From the NCBI GenBank assembly GCA_022705325.1, contig JAKJER010000001.1, positions 124,001 to 188,000 of the forward strand: a DNA stretch of 64,000 bases. The letters are read 5' to 3'. This stretch comes from Planctomycetota bacterium. GTDB lineage: Bacteria; Planctomycetota; Phycisphaerae; SM23-33. A program made the translations under genes and the position numbers. Below the pieces are notes generated by a model. That model was not told where the DNA came from. It worked only from the letters and a program-made list of their open reading frames with translations, and searched no databases. Below, in pieces: positions 31,581 through 40,438 of the stretch. Each line of letters begins with the position of its first letter. The stretch's first letter is position 1.

Positions 31581-34162
31581 ACGTCCAGCACGGCGGCAAC
31601 CTCCACGCCCTGGCCCGCTCAGCCGGTCTGCCCGCCGAGCGGATCCTAGACCTCAGCGCGAACATCAACCCGCTGGGCCCGCCGCCCTGCCTGCGGGCGG
31701 TGATCAGCCGGCGCCTCGAAGACGTGGTCCACTACCCCGACGTCGAGGCCACCGAATTGATCGCCGCCATCGCCGCCCACTACGACGTTCCGCCCGACGG
31801 CGTGCTCGTGGGCAACGGCTCGACGGAGATTCTCCGCTGTCTGCCCCAGGCCCTGTCGCCCAGCCGGGCCGTCATCCCCGTGCCCTCGTACGTGGACTAT
31901 GCCGAGACCTGCCGCCTGGCCGGCCTGAGCGTCCTGACCGTGCCCCTGCGCGAGGAGCGGGGGTTCGCGGTGGATTTCGTCGAGCTTGAGCGAGTCATCC
32001 GCGCCGGCGACATGGTGTTCCTGGGCCAGCCCAACAATCCGACCGGCACGATGTTCAGCCCCAACGAGCTGCGCATCCTGGCCCAGCGCCGAGCGGATGC
32101 GACCTTCGTCATCGACGAGGCCTTCGCCGACTTCGTCCCCGGCTACCGGAGCCTCTCGCACAACGTGCCGCCCAACGCGGTGGTGCTGCTCTCGCTGACC
32201 AAGTTCTACGCCATTCCGGGCCTGCGGCTGGGTTGTGCCGCCGCCGCGCCGGACCTGGCGCGGAAGGTCCGTCGCTTCGTCGCGCCGTGGTCGGTGAACG
32301 CGCTGGCCCAGGCGGCTGGGGCGGCGGTGCTGAAGGACGCCGAGTACGCCCGGCGGACCCGCGAGTACGTCGCCCTCCAGCGCGAGGAGCTGGCGGCGGG
32401 GCTGAACGAGGTGCCCGGGCTGAGCGTGGTGCCCGGGCAGGCGAACTTCCTGCTGGTTCGCATCGACCGCGGGGACATCACCGCGGCCGAGCTGGGGCGG
32501 CGCCTGCTGGCGCAGGGAATCGCCATCCGCGTCTGCGACAACTTCGAGGGGCTGGACCGCCGCTACTTCCGGGTGGCGGTGGCGGCGGCCGACGACAACC
32601 GCCGCCTGCTGGAGGCGATGCAGTCGGCGATGGGCGTGCGGCCCGCCCGGCGGCGCCGCCCGCGCCGCTCCCGCTCGATCATGTTCCAGGGCACCGGCTC
32701 CAACGCGGGCAAGAGCGTCCTGACGGCGGCCCTGTGCCGCATCCTGCTTCAGGACGGCGTCCGCGTTGCGCCGTTCAAGGCCCAGAACATGTCGCTGAAC
32801 TCGTTCGTGACGGCCGACGGCGGCGAGATGGGGCGGGCCCAGGTGGTGCAGGCCCAGGCCTGCCGGCTCGCCCCGGACGTGCGGATGAATCCCATCCTGC
32901 TCAAGCCCAACACCGACACCGGCTGCCAGGTCATCCTCCACGGGCGCGTCGTGGGCAACATGAACGTCCACCAGTACGCCCGCTACAAGGAGGAGCGCGC
33001 CGAGCAGGCCGTGCACGACTGCTACGACAGCCTGGCCGACGAGTACGACGTGATCGTGCTGGAGGGGGCGGGCAGCCCGGGCGAGGTGAACCTGAAGCGC
33101 CAGGACATCGTCAACATGCGGATGGCCCGCCACGCCCGCTCGCCCGTTCTGCTGGTGGGCGACATCGATCGCGGCGGGGTCTTCGCCTCCTTCGTGGGCA
33201 CCATGGAGGTGCTCGAGGAATGGGAGCGGGCCCTGGTGGCGGGCTTCGTCGTCAACCGGTTCCGCGGCGACGCCTCGCTGCTGAGCGACGCCCTGGACTA
33301 CACGCTGGCCCACACCGCAAAGCCGGTGCTGGGCGTCGTGCCGTACCTCGACCGGCTGGACATCCCCCAGGAGGACTCGGTCGAGTACAAGTCGGGCCGG
33401 CTGATCGACGGCAAGCTGCCCTCGCGCGGGCGGGCGGCGGCGGTGGACATAGCCGTCATCGACCTGCCGCACATCTCGAACTTCACCGACCTGGACGCGC
33501 TGCGGATCGAGCGGGACGTGAGGCTCCGCGTGGTCCGCGGGCCCAAGGACCTGGGCGCCCCCGACGCGGTCATCCTGCCCGGAAGCAAGAACGTCATGGG
33601 CGACATGGCCTGGCTGGCCGGCACGGGCCTGGTCCGCAAGCTCGTGTCGCTGGCGCGCCGCAAGACGGAGATCGTGGGCATCTGCGGCGGGTTCCAGATC
33701 CTGGGGCGACGCATCCTCGACCCCAACGGCCTGGAGTCGGTTTCGGGTCAGCCTATCGGCGGTCTGGGGCTGCTGGAGGCCCAGACCGTGCTGGCCAGGG
33801 AAAAGACGCTCACGCGGACGGCGGGGCGGCACGTGCCGTCGGGCAAGGAGATCGTCGGCTACGAGATCCATCACGGGCAGACTTCGGGCAAGGGCCTGGA
33901 GGCCGTGGTCACAGACGGCGCCGGTCAGCCCGCCGGCTGGGCCCGACGCGACGGGCGGGTGTGGGGCACGTACCTGCACGGGCTGTTCGACGCGGACGGC
34001 TTTCGCCGCTGGTGGATCAACCGCCTGCGGACGCGTCGCGGCCTGTCGCCCCTCAGGGGGCGCGGAGCGAACTACGACATCGAGCCCGCTCTCGACCGCC
34101 TGGCGGCGGCGGTGCGGGAGAGTCTGAAGATGGACGAACTGTATCGGATCATCGGCATATGA
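31577..34162 (+). CDS. Fusion of threonine-phosphate decarboxylase CobD and cobyric acid synthase CobQ
   Basis: Single frame of 861 residues joining two pathway enzymes. Residues 1 to about 352 are a PLP-dependent CobD-like enzyme: HGGNLHALA at the start, [22 protein letters not shown], and Lys209 in [15 protein letters not shown] as PLP lysine. It supplies aminopropanol phosphate. A basic linker ([13 protein letters not shown]) leads at about 366 to CobQ: Walker [32 protein letters not shown], and a glutaminase domain with Cys703 ([10 protein letters not shown]) and His765 (GYEIHHG). CobQ amidates adenosylcobyrinic diamide at four sides, making the acceptor to which the aminopropanol phosphate is attached by CbiB, the next gene. 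Both halves look complete. ATGA overlaps join it to cobS and cbiB. Confidence 0.93.
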   Translation: MNVQHGGNLHALARSAGLPAERILDLSANINPLGPPPCLRAVISRRLEDVVHYPDVEATELIAAIAAHYDVPPDGVLVGNGSTEILRCLPQALSPSRAVIPVPSYVDYAETCRLAGLSVLTVPLREERGFAVDFVELERVIRAGDMVFLGQPNNPTGTMFSPNELRILAQRRADATFVIDEAFADFVPGYRSLSHNVPPNAVVLLSLTKFYAIPGLRLGCAAAAPDLARKVRRFVAPWSVNALAQAAGAAVLKDAEYARRTREYVALQREELAAGLNEVPGLSVVPGQANFLLVRIDRGDITAAELGRRLLAQGIAIRVCDNFEGLDRRYFRVAVAAADDNRRLLEAMQSAMGVRPARRRRPRRSRSIMFQGTGSNAGKSVLTAALCRILLQDGVRVAPFKAQNMSLNSFVTADGGEMGRAQVVQAQACRLAPDVRMNPILLKPNTDTGCQVILHGRVVGNMNVHQYARYKEERAEQAVHDCYDSLADEYDVIVLEGAGSPGEVNLKRQDIVNMRMARHARSPVLLVGDIDRGGVFASFVGTMEVLEEWERALVAGFVVNRFRGDASLLSDALDYTLAHTAKPVLGVVPYLDRLDIPQEDSVEYKSGRLIDGKLPSRGRAAAVDIAVIDLPHISNFTDLDALRIERDVRLRVVRGPKDLGAPDAVILPGSKNVMGDMAWLAGTGLVRKLVSLARRKTEIVGICGGFQILGRRILDPNGLESVSGQPIGGLGLLEAQTVLAREKTLTRTAGRHVPSGKEIVGYEIHHGQTSGKGLEAVVTDGAGQPAGWARRDGRVWGTYLHGLFDADGFRRWWINRLRTRRGLSPLRGRGANYDIEPALDRLAAAVRESLKMDELYRIIGI

Positions 34163-35133
34163 GGCTGGAGTACCAGATTCTGCTGGCCTTCGCGCTGGAC
34201 GCCGCGATCGGCGACCCGCGGCGCCTGCCGCACCCGGTCCGCCTGATCGGGTGGCTGGCGCTGCGCCTGGAGGCGGTGACGCGCCGAGTGATTGCCTGGC
34301 AGCGCGGGGCGGGGATCGTGACGGCCCTGCTGACCGTCGGCGCTGCGGTGGCGGCGGCCTGGGGGTTGATCTTCCTGACCGGGCGGCTGCATCCGCTCGC
34401 GGGCGATGCGACGTCCGTCCTGCTTCTGTACACGACTCTGGCGGCCCGCGACCTGGCCGGCCACGCGATGGCTGTTCACCGTCCGCTGGTCCGCGGCGAC
34501 CTGGGCGCCGCCCGGCAGGCGGCTTCGTGGATGGTCGGGCGCGACACGCAGGACCTGGACGAATCGGGGGTGGCGCGGGCGGCGGTCGAATCGGTGGCCG
34601 AGAACACCGTTGACGGCGTGACGGCCCCGCTGCTGTTTGCGGTAGTGGCTGGCCCGCTGGGCGCGATTGCCTACAAGGCCATCAACACGCTGGACTCGAC
34701 GTTCGGGTACAAGAACGAGCGGTACCTCCGCTTCGGGTGGGCCTCGGCCCGGATCGACGACCTGGCCAACCTGCTGCCCGCCCGGCTGACCGCGCCGGTA
34801 GTCTGTCTGGCCGCGGGCCTGATGGGCCGATCGATCGCCCGGGCCTTCCGCGTCGCCTTCCGCGACGCCCGCAAGCACACCAGCCCCAACAGCGGATTCG
34901 CCGAGGCCGCCATGGCCGGCGCGTTGGGCGTGCAGCTTGGCGGGCTGAACTCCTACTTCGGCCGGCCCGTGGAGAAGCCGCTGATCGGCGCGGGCCTGGC
35001 CCCGGTCGAGCCGCGGCACGTCCCGGCCGCCTGCGGACTGATGTACCTCTCGGCGGTCCTGTTCCTGGGCCTGGCGCTGGCGGCGAGGCTGGGCGCGATC
35101 GAACTCTGGCACGCATGGAGGAGCGCCTCATGA
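34159..35133 (+). CDS. cbiB: Adenosylcobinamide-phosphate synthase CbiB
   Basis: Inner-membrane protein of 324 residues. [24 protein letters not shown] opens it (two family blocks), [23 protein letters not shown] and [18 protein letters not shown] are strongly conserved, and [21 protein letters not shown] follows. About five hydrophobic segments. It attaches (R)-1-amino-2-propanol O-phosphate to cobyric acid. The adjacency to the CobD-CobQ fusion places both substrates' suppliers directly before the ligase. The start overlaps the upstream stop (ATGA). Confidence 0.95.
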   Translation: MRLEYQILLAFALDAAIGDPRRLPHPVRLIGWLALRLEAVTRRVIAWQRGAGIVTALLTVGAAVAAAWGLIFLTGRLHPLAGDATSVLLLYTTLAARDLAGHAMAVHRPLVRGDLGAARQAASWMVGRDTQDLDESGVARAAVESVAENTVDGVTAPLLFAVVAGPLGAIAYKAINTLDSTFGYKNERYLRFGWASARIDDLANLLPARLTAPVVCLAAGLMGRSIARAFRVAFRDARKHTSPNSGFAEAAMAGALGVQLGGLNSYFGRPVEKPLIGAGLAPVEPRHVPAACGLMYLSAVLFLGLALAARLGAIELWHAWRSAS

Positions 35134-35681
35134 CCAAGCCCCGCTCCAAGCCGCCCGCGTCGCCCCGCCCGCGAGTCCTGCTGTTCACCGGCGACGGCAA
35201 GGGCAAGAGCACCGCCGCACTCGGCCTGGCCGTCCGGGCCGTCGGACACGGCCTGAAGGCGTGCATCGTGCAGTTCATCAAGTCCAGCCCCACAGGGGAG
35301 CAGCAGGCCCTCGCCGCCCTGGAGGGCCTGGAGATCGTCCAGACGGGCGAGGGGTTCCTCCCGACCGACGGCGACCCGCGGTTCGCCCGCCACGTCGCCG
35401 CCGCCCGGGCCGGGCTGGACCTGGCCCGCGAGCGGATCGCGGGCGGGCAGCACGGCGTGGTCGTCCTGGACGAAGTGTGCGTGGCCGCCGCCCGCGGGCT
35501 GCTCACCTGCGCGGAGATCATCGATGCGGTCGCCCAGGCCGGCCCGCGGACCGTGGTGGTGCTCACCGGGCGCGGCGCGCCGCGCGAGTTGATCGACCTG
35601 GCCGACACCGTCTCCGAGATGCGCTGCGTCAAGCACGGCTACGACCAGGGCATCCAGGCGCAGAAGGGGGTCGAGTACTGA
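35130..35681 (+). CDS. cobO: Cob(I)alamin adenosyltransferase, CobA/CobO/BtuR type
   Basis: Cytoplasmic ATPase of 183 residues. Walker A TGDGKGKSTAALG, CIVQFIKS, VVVLDEVCVAA and VVVLTGRGAPRELIDLAD are diagnostic, and the tail MRCVKHGYDQGIQAQKGVEY matches the family end. It adds the 5'-deoxyadenosyl ligand to corrinoids. ATG 35130 overlaps the cbiB stop and has GGAGGAG within cbiB. Confidence 0.95.
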   Translation: MTKPRSKPPASPRPRVLLFTGDGKGKSTAALGLAVRAVGHGLKACIVQFIKSSPTGEQQALAALEGLEIVQTGEGFLPTDGDPRFARHVAAARAGLDLARERIAGGQHGVVVLDEVCVAAARGLLTCAEIIDAVAQAGPRTVVVLTGRGAPRELIDLADTVSEMRCVKHGYDQGIQAQKGVEY

Positions 35682-35682
35682 T

Positions 35683-35764
35683 GAATTGCGAATGGAGAAA
35701 GACCCGGCCCGGGTTTCGGGTCTTCCGGCTTCACGTTTCAGTTCCCAGTCTTCATTCAATTGAG
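35683..35764. repeat. Palindromic unit between cobO and cbiA
   Basis: Imperfect inverted ends (AATTGCGAATGGAGA and, inverted, CAATTGAATGAAGACT) enclose a perfect 8 bp stem AAGACCCG/CGGGTCTT at 35699-35724. No T run follows, so it is more likely an RNA-processing or stabilising hairpin, or a dispersed repeat, than a terminator. It is one of the longer gaps in the operon. Confidence 0.5.
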
Positions 35765-35778
35765 GAGGGACTCGAACG

Positions 35779-37185
35779 TTGAGTCGCGTCCCCACCATCC
35801 TCCTGGGCGGAACCGCCAGCGGCGTGGGCAAGACGTCGCTGACGCTGGGGATCGTCCGCGCGATGCGCCGGCGCGGGATGCGGGTCCAGACGTTCAAGGT
35901 CGGGCCCGACTTCCTGGACCCCACGTACCTGGCGGCGGCGTCCGGGCGAACCTGCTACAACCTCGACGGATGGATGACCGGGCGCGACTACGTCCGCGGC
36001 CTGTTCGCCCGCGCCTGCGGCGACGCGGACCTGGCCGTCATCGAGGGCGTGATGGGGCTGTTCGACGGGGCGGAGGCGGACAGCCTCGAGGGCAGCTCGG
36101 CCCAGGTCGCCGCATGGCTGGATAGCCCCGTGCTCCTGGTCGCCAACGCCCACGGGGCCTCGCGCAGCCTGGCGGCGGCGGTGCGAGGGTTCGCGAGCTT
36201 CGAGCCGTCGGTGCGAGTGGCCGGCGTGATCGCCAACCGCTGCGGATCAGACCGGCACGTCGAGGGCCTGCGGACGTCGTTGCAGGCGGCGAGTTGCCCG
36301 CCGCTGGTCGGCGCGATCCCGCGCGACGCCCTGCCCGCGCTCCAGCATCGCCACCTCGGGCTCCTGACCGCCGACTCGGACACGCTGACCGAGCAGACGC
36401 TGGAAGCCCTGGCGGACGCGGCCGAGCGGTGGGTGGAACTGGACGCGGTGATGGCGCTCGCGCGGACAGGCCGGAATCACCAAGACCACGAAGATCACGA
36501 AGACCGCAAAGGGCGAGACAGAGACCACAAAGACCAGACGCGATGCAGGATCGGCGTGGCGCGGGACCGGGCGTTTCATTTCTACTATCCGGACAACCTG
36601 GAGGCGCTGCGGGCGGCGGGGGCGGAACTGGCGGAGTTCTCGCCGCTGACCGACCGCGAGTTGCCCGAGGGCGTGGACGGTCTGTACTTCGGCGGGGGCT
36701 ACCCGGAGGTCCACGCCGCGGAGCTGGCCGCCAACGCGCCGATGCGGACGGCGGTGCGGGAGTTCGCCGATCGAGGCGGCTGCATCTACGCCGAGTGCGG
36801 CGGGCTGATCTACCTGGGCCGGACCCTGCGAGGCCTCGACGGCGCGAGCCACCAGATGGCCGGCGTCTTGCCGGTGGTCACGCGGATGCTGGAGCGGCTG
36901 AGGACGCTGGGGTACGTCGAGGTCGAGTTGGCGGCGGACGCGGCGTGGGGGGCGGCGGGTCAGCGCCTGCGCGGGCATGAGTTTCACTACAGCGAGATCG
37001 AATCGGACGAGTTGGCAGGCGGCGGTTGGGAGCGGGCGTATCGCCTGAACCGCCGGCGCGGCGGGGTCGAGCGGAGCGAAGGATTCCAGCGCGGGCGGGT
37101 GCTGGCCAGTTACGTGCACCTGCACTGGGCCTCGAGGCCGGAGGCGGCCGGGCGGCTGGTGGACGCGTGCGGGAGGCGAACATGA
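35779..37185 (+). CDS. cbiA: Cobyrinic acid a,c-diamide synthase CbiA
   Basis: Protein of 468 residues. The N-terminal ATPase domain has GGTASGVGKTSLT (residues 10-22), FKVGPDFLDPTYL and AVIEGVMGLFDGA; the C-terminal glutaminase-like domain has GLYFGGGYPEVHAAEL, Cys340 in YAECGGLIYLG and RGHEFHYSE. It amidates the a and c side chains. The start codon is TTG at 35779 behind GAGGAGGG. Between the domains (about 232-256) is a low-complexity insertion of Asp, His, Lys and Arg read from dispersed-repeat-like DNA at 36477-36540. It overlaps the next gene by 4 nt. Confidence 0.95.
   Translation: MSRVPTILLGGTASGVGKTSLTLGIVRAMRRRGMRVQTFKVGPDFLDPTYLAAASGRTCYNLDGWMTGRDYVRGLFARACGDADLAVIEGVMGLFDGAEADSLEGSSAQVAAWLDSPVLLVANAHGASRSLAAAVRGFASFEPSVRVAGVIANRCGSDRHVEGLRTSLQAASCPPLVGAIPRDALPALQHRHLGLLTADSDTLTEQTLEALADAAERWVELDAVMALARTGRNHQDHEDHEDRKGRDRDHKDQTRCRIGVARDRAFHFYYPDNLEALRAAGAELAEFSPLTDRELPEGVDGLYFGGGYPEVHAAELAANAPMRTAVREFADRGGCIYAECGGLIYLGRTLRGLDGASHQMAGVLPVVTRMLERLRTLGYVEVELAADAAWGAAGQRLRGHEFHYSEIESDELAGGGWERAYRLNRRRGGVERSEGFQRGRVLASYVHLHWASRPEAAGRLVDACGRRT
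36477..36540 (+). repeat. ACCACGAAG-type repeat inside cbiA
   Basis: Tandem imperfect units of the form AAGACCACGAAGATCACG run for about 64 bp and encode an interdomain stretch such as DHEDHEDRKGRDRDHKD. The purine-rich strand composition differs from surrounding cbiA. The text resembles dispersed intergenic repeats seen in planctomycete-type genomes (recalled, not searched). Confidence 0.6.
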
Positions 37186-38210
37186 GCGACAAGGCGGCAT
37201 TGTTGATCGTGGCCCACGGCAGCCGGGAGGCGGCAGCCAACCAGGCGTTCCTGGCGATGGTGGCCCGGCTGAACCGGCGCGCGGGGGCGGAGCTGGCGGC
37301 GGCGTTTCTGGGCACGGCCGAGCCGTCCATTCCCGCGGCGGCGGGCGATCTGGCGCGTCGCGGCGTGCGGCGGATCCACCTCATGCCGTGGTTCCTCAGC
37401 GAGGGCCGCCACGCCCGCGAAGACCTGCCCGCGCTGGCCGCCCAGTGCGAGCGGGAACTGGGCGTGAGCGTCCGCATGGTGCCCGGCCTGCAGGGCGAGC
37501 GGCTGCTGGAGGAGATCATCCTGGACCGTTCGGCTGAGCTGGTCGAGGGCGGGGCGGAACTGGCCGAAGGCCTGCCGACGACGGGCGAGGCGATCACGGC
37601 CGAGAGCCGGCGGATCATCGACGCTCGCCTGGGCGACTACGAACTCGCCGGCCCGGCTCGGGAGATCGCCCGGCGGGTGATCCACGCGACGGCGGACTTC
37701 TCGTTCGCCCGCACGCTGCGGGTGCACGAGAGGGCGGCCGATGCGGCGGCCGAGGCCTTGCGCGAGCGGCGGCCGATCGTCTGCGACGTGCGGATGGTCC
37801 AGGCGGGCATCACCGCGACGGACTGCGAGCTGCTGTGCGCGGTGGACCAGCCGGACATAGCCGACGCCGCCCGGCGCGAGGGCACGACGCGTTCGGCGGC
37901 GGCGATGGCCAAGCTGGCGGATCGGATGGGCGGGGCGATCGTGGCGATCGGCAATGCCCCGACGGCCTTGTGGAAAGTGCTGGAGCTGGCCCGCGGGGGC
38001 GTGCGGCCGGCGGTGGTGGTGGGCCTGCCGGTGGGCTTCGTCGGGGCCCGCGAGTCCAAGCTGGCCCTGCTGGCCAGCGGACTGTGCTGCGTGACCAACA
38101 CCACCTGTCGCGGGGGCAGCCCCGTGGCGGCGGCGGCCGTCAACGCCCTGGCGGCCATGGGACGCAGAGACGCAGAGGACACAGAGAGAGGAAAAGAGGG
38201 AGACTCATGA
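37182..38210 (+). CDS. Fusion of sirohydrochlorin cobaltochelatase CbiX and precorrin-8 methylmutase CbiC
   Basis: Single frame of 342 residues. Residues 1 to about 125 form a short-type CbiX: LIVAHGSREAAAN with His12, and HLMPWFLSEGRHAREDLP with the second metal-site histidine. It inserts cobalt into sirohydrochlorin. From about 137 onward is CbiC: ESRRIIDARLG, VIHATADFSFARTLRVHE with His168 in the place of the catalytic histidine, VCDVRMVQAGI, and VVVGLPVGFVGARESKLAL. CbiC moves the C11 methyl to C12 to give cobyrinic acid, so the fusion links the first and a late step. The last 15 or so residues (RRDAEDTERGKEGDS) are read from repeat DNA. ATGA overlaps connect both neighbours. Confidence 0.93.
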   Translation: MSDKAALLIVAHGSREAAANQAFLAMVARLNRRAGAELAAAFLGTAEPSIPAAAGDLARRGVRRIHLMPWFLSEGRHAREDLPALAAQCERELGVSVRMVPGLQGERLLEEIILDRSAELVEGGAELAEGLPTTGEAITAESRRIIDARLGDYELAGPAREIARRVIHATADFSFARTLRVHERAADAAAEALRERRPIVCDVRMVQAGITATDCELLCAVDQPDIADAARREGTTRSAAAMAKLADRMGGAIVAIGNAPTALWKVLELARGGVRPAVVVGLPVGFVGARESKLALLASGLCCVTNTTCRGGSPVAAAAVNALAAMGRRDAEDTERGKEGDS

Positions 38211-38322
38211 TGCGGCCGCGATCAACCTGGAATCGACAGAAGGTGCGACGGCTATTGCCATCCCGCCGTGTCTCTTCTCTCTTGGCTCTTCTCTGCGCCC
38301 TCTGTGCCTCTGCGTCCGGGTT
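38161..38322. repeat. Inverted GACGCAGAG-type repeats spanning a gene junction
   Basis: The left arm (38160-38203) reads GACGCAGAGACGCAGAGGAC followed by purine-rich text. The right arm (about 38270-38318) reads the complement-type CTCTGTGCCTCTGCGTCC after a CTCTTCTC-rich stretch. The left arm encodes the end of the CbiX-CbiC protein. The right arm encodes the hydrophobic core of the next protein's signal peptide. Confidence 0.7.
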
Positions 38323-40270
38323 GTTGGCATCGGCCTCGACCCGGCCCGTGGGCGACAGGCCGGTGATCATCCTGACGGCCTTCGGCACGAGCGTGCTGCA
38401 CGCCCGCAAGGCGTTCGACCATATCGACGCGGCGGCGAGGCGGCGCTACCCGGACCACGAGATCCGCTGGGCGTTCACCTCGCGGATCATCCGCGACAAG
38501 CTCCGCGACGAGATGGGCATCGTCACCCACAGCGTGGAGGAGACGATCGCCGACCTCCAGGCCCGCGGGACAAAGGCCGTCGTCTTCCAGTCGCTCCACG
38601 TCGTGCCCGGGCAGGAGTACACCAAGATCGGCGAGGCGTACGCCGGGCGGATGATCGTGGCGGCGGGGGCGGCCCTGCTGACCAGCGACCAGGACATCGA
38701 CGACGTAATCGCCGCGATCGAGCCGCACATCCGCCCGGGCGTGCCCAACGTGATCGTCGCCCACGGCAACGAGAAATACTCGGTCTACAACGACAGCCTG
38801 CTGGCCTTCGCCAGGCGGATCGAGGCCAAGCACTCCAACGTCCTGGTCGCCAGCGTCGAGGGCAGCCCCGGCGAGGCCCCGCTGAAGCGGGCGGGCGAGT
38901 TGGCCCGCCGGGCGGGGGCCGTGCACTTCGTCCCGCTGATGATCGTGGCCGGCGACCATATCGAAAACGACGTGCTGGGCGACGAGGCCGAGTCGTGGAA
39001 GAACCGCGTCGGCGCCGCTCGCACCACCGTCTCGCCCCCGCTGGGCTTCAACGACGCCGTGCTGGAGGTCTACTGGCGCCACCTGGATCGGGCCCTCGTT
39101 CGGGTGCAGAGCGAGCGGGCCCGCGACCTGGGACAGGCCGGGGCCGACGCCCGCGAGGGACGCTCCGCCTACCTGCGGTGGAAGCTCGCCCTGAACCCCT
39201 GGCTGCGTCGCGGGGTCATGCTCGTGGAACTCGTGTTCTTCATCGCCGTCGGCATCTTCATCGGGCAGGCGCTCGAGGTCAGCGGGGTGGTCCGTTACCT
39301 GGCGGTGCTGACCTGGCCCTTCACCCGCCTGGGCTGGCTCAGCAAGGAGGCCGGTCCGGCGTTCCTGATGGCCTTCCAGTCCGGGGCGATCGCCAACACC
39401 ATGCTCGTCTCGGCCCGTGACGGCGGGCACCTCAATCGCCGCCAGCTCTACACCTCGGTGCTGGTGGTCTCGTGCCTGAGCCTGTTCGCCCACCTGCCGA
39501 CGTACATCCCGGCGGTGGCGGTGGCGTTCGGGCCCGAAGGGGCGACCGCCCTGTTCGCGGTGCGGTTCGGGGCGATCTTCGCGGAGATCTTCCTCGTGCT
39601 GGCCGTCTCGGGGCTGGTGGTGCGGCGGTGGACGGACCAGCCGGCTGCGGCGCTCGCGGGCATGGGCGTGTCGATTCCCCTGCCCGACTCGGCGGCGCCG
39701 GCCGACGCCGCGGGCGGGTCCCGCGAAGCGGGCCGGTCGCTCGTCCCGGCCGGGCAAGAGACCCAAACCGCCGCCCCGGTCTCCCCGGGCCGATGCAGTC
39801 ACGGCCGGTCCGGCGGCAGGCCCTTCTGGGCCACCGTCTGGTCGCGATCGCGCCGCACGCTGCTGCGGTTGCTGATGTACGTGGTTCCGACGGTGGCGGC
39901 CATGGCGGCGCTGGACGAACTGGGCTTCTTCCGCTGGCTGGGCAACGCCATGCCGTGGCTGTTCCAGCTTTCGTTCCTGCCTCCGCAGTCGTCTGTGATC
40001 ATTCCCGCCCAGGCGGCCAACCTGTACAACGGCGCGGTGGCGGCGGCGACGTTCCTGGACGAGAAGGTCATTACCGTCCACCAGGCGGTGCTGGTCATGC
40101 TGGTGGGGACGATCCTGACCGCCCCCATCCGCACGCTCCGCCACGCCCTGCCGACCTACATCGCCGTCCTCGGCGCCCGGGCGGGACTGGCCCTGGCGGT
40201 GGCGGCGCAGGTGCTGCGGATCGCCTTCCTGATCCTGGGTATATGGGTGTTGATGATGGTGTGGCGTTAG
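38207..40270 (+). CDS. Exported CbiK-type cobaltochelatase fused to a Gate-like membrane permease domain
   Basis: Single frame of 687 residues. Residues 1-45 form a signal peptide: an n-region with many arginines, LLALLCALCASASGLL, and a possible cut after ASA. Residues about 53-310 are CbiK: VIILTAFGTSVLHARKAFD, VFQSLHVVPGQEY, VIVAHGNEKYS (His186) and LMIVAGDHIENDVLGDE (His251), the last two being the expected metal/tetrapyrrole-site motifs. From about 338 to the end there are roughly eight hydrophobic segments in two halves split by a Pro/Gly/Ser loop (about 490-545), with FQSGAIANTMLVSA and FLPPQSSVIIPAQAAN. These resemble nucleoside-recognition/Gate membrane domains. Exported CbiK forms are known in Desulfovibrio; a tethered permease is unusual. 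It starts in the upstream stop (ATGA). Function as chelatase, tetrapyrrole or cobalt transporter is inference. Confidence 0.85.
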   Translation: MMRPRSTWNRQKVRRLLPSRRVSSLLALLCALCASASGLLASASTRPVGDRPVIILTAFGTSVLHARKAFDHIDAAARRRYPDHEIRWAFTSRIIRDKLRDEMGIVTHSVEETIADLQARGTKAVVFQSLHVVPGQEYTKIGEAYAGRMIVAAGAALLTSDQDIDDVIAAIEPHIRPGVPNVIVAHGNEKYSVYNDSLLAFARRIEAKHSNVLVASVEGSPGEAPLKRAGELARRAGAVHFVPLMIVAGDHIENDVLGDEAESWKNRVGAARTTVSPPLGFNDAVLEVYWRHLDRALVRVQSERARDLGQAGADAREGRSAYLRWKLALNPWLRRGVMLVELVFFIAVGIFIGQALEVSGVVRYLAVLTWPFTRLGWLSKEAGPAFLMAFQSGAIANTMLVSARDGGHLNRRQLYTSVLVVSCLSLFAHLPTYIPAVAVAFGPEGATALFAVRFGAIFAEIFLVLAVSGLVVRRWTDQPAAALAGMGVSIPLPDSAAPADAAGGSREAGRSLVPAGQETQTAAPVSPGRCSHGRSGGRPFWATVWSRSRRTLLRLLMYVVPTVAAMAALDELGFFRWLGNAMPWLFQLSFLPPQSSVIIPAQAANLYNGAVAAATFLDEKVITVHQAVLVMLVGTILTAPIRTLRHALPTYIAVLGARAGLALAVAAQVLRIAFLILGIWVLMMVWR

Positions 40271-40438
40271 GAATCTGCGATTTACGATTTGCGATTGGAG
40301 TTCGGTATATGACGGTTCAATCTGCTTGGAATAACCAGTTTGTGAGGCTGCAAGAAGTTGCCCGCTTCCTCGGATTACCCACACCCAATCGACAATCGAG
40401 AATCGACAATCGACAATCCTTCGTTGGAGAGGGCAGCG
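40271..40438. repeat. Inverted ATCGACAATC-type repeat before cbiL
   Basis: AT-richer gap of 168 bp. The left side has GCGATTTACGATTTGCGATT (40277-40296). The right side has tandem units AATCGACAATCGAGAATC and ATCGACAATCGACAATCC up to about 40422, in the opposite sense. The unit recurs at 41190-41272 and, single-armed, at 28098. It could form a long hairpin in the operon RNA. Confidence 0.7.

Noticed and set aside
35699..35724. Hairpin between cobO and cbiA as an intrinsic terminator
   Set aside because: The stem is perfect but no T run follows, and termination here would cut the pathway in two, so it is described only as a palindromic unit.
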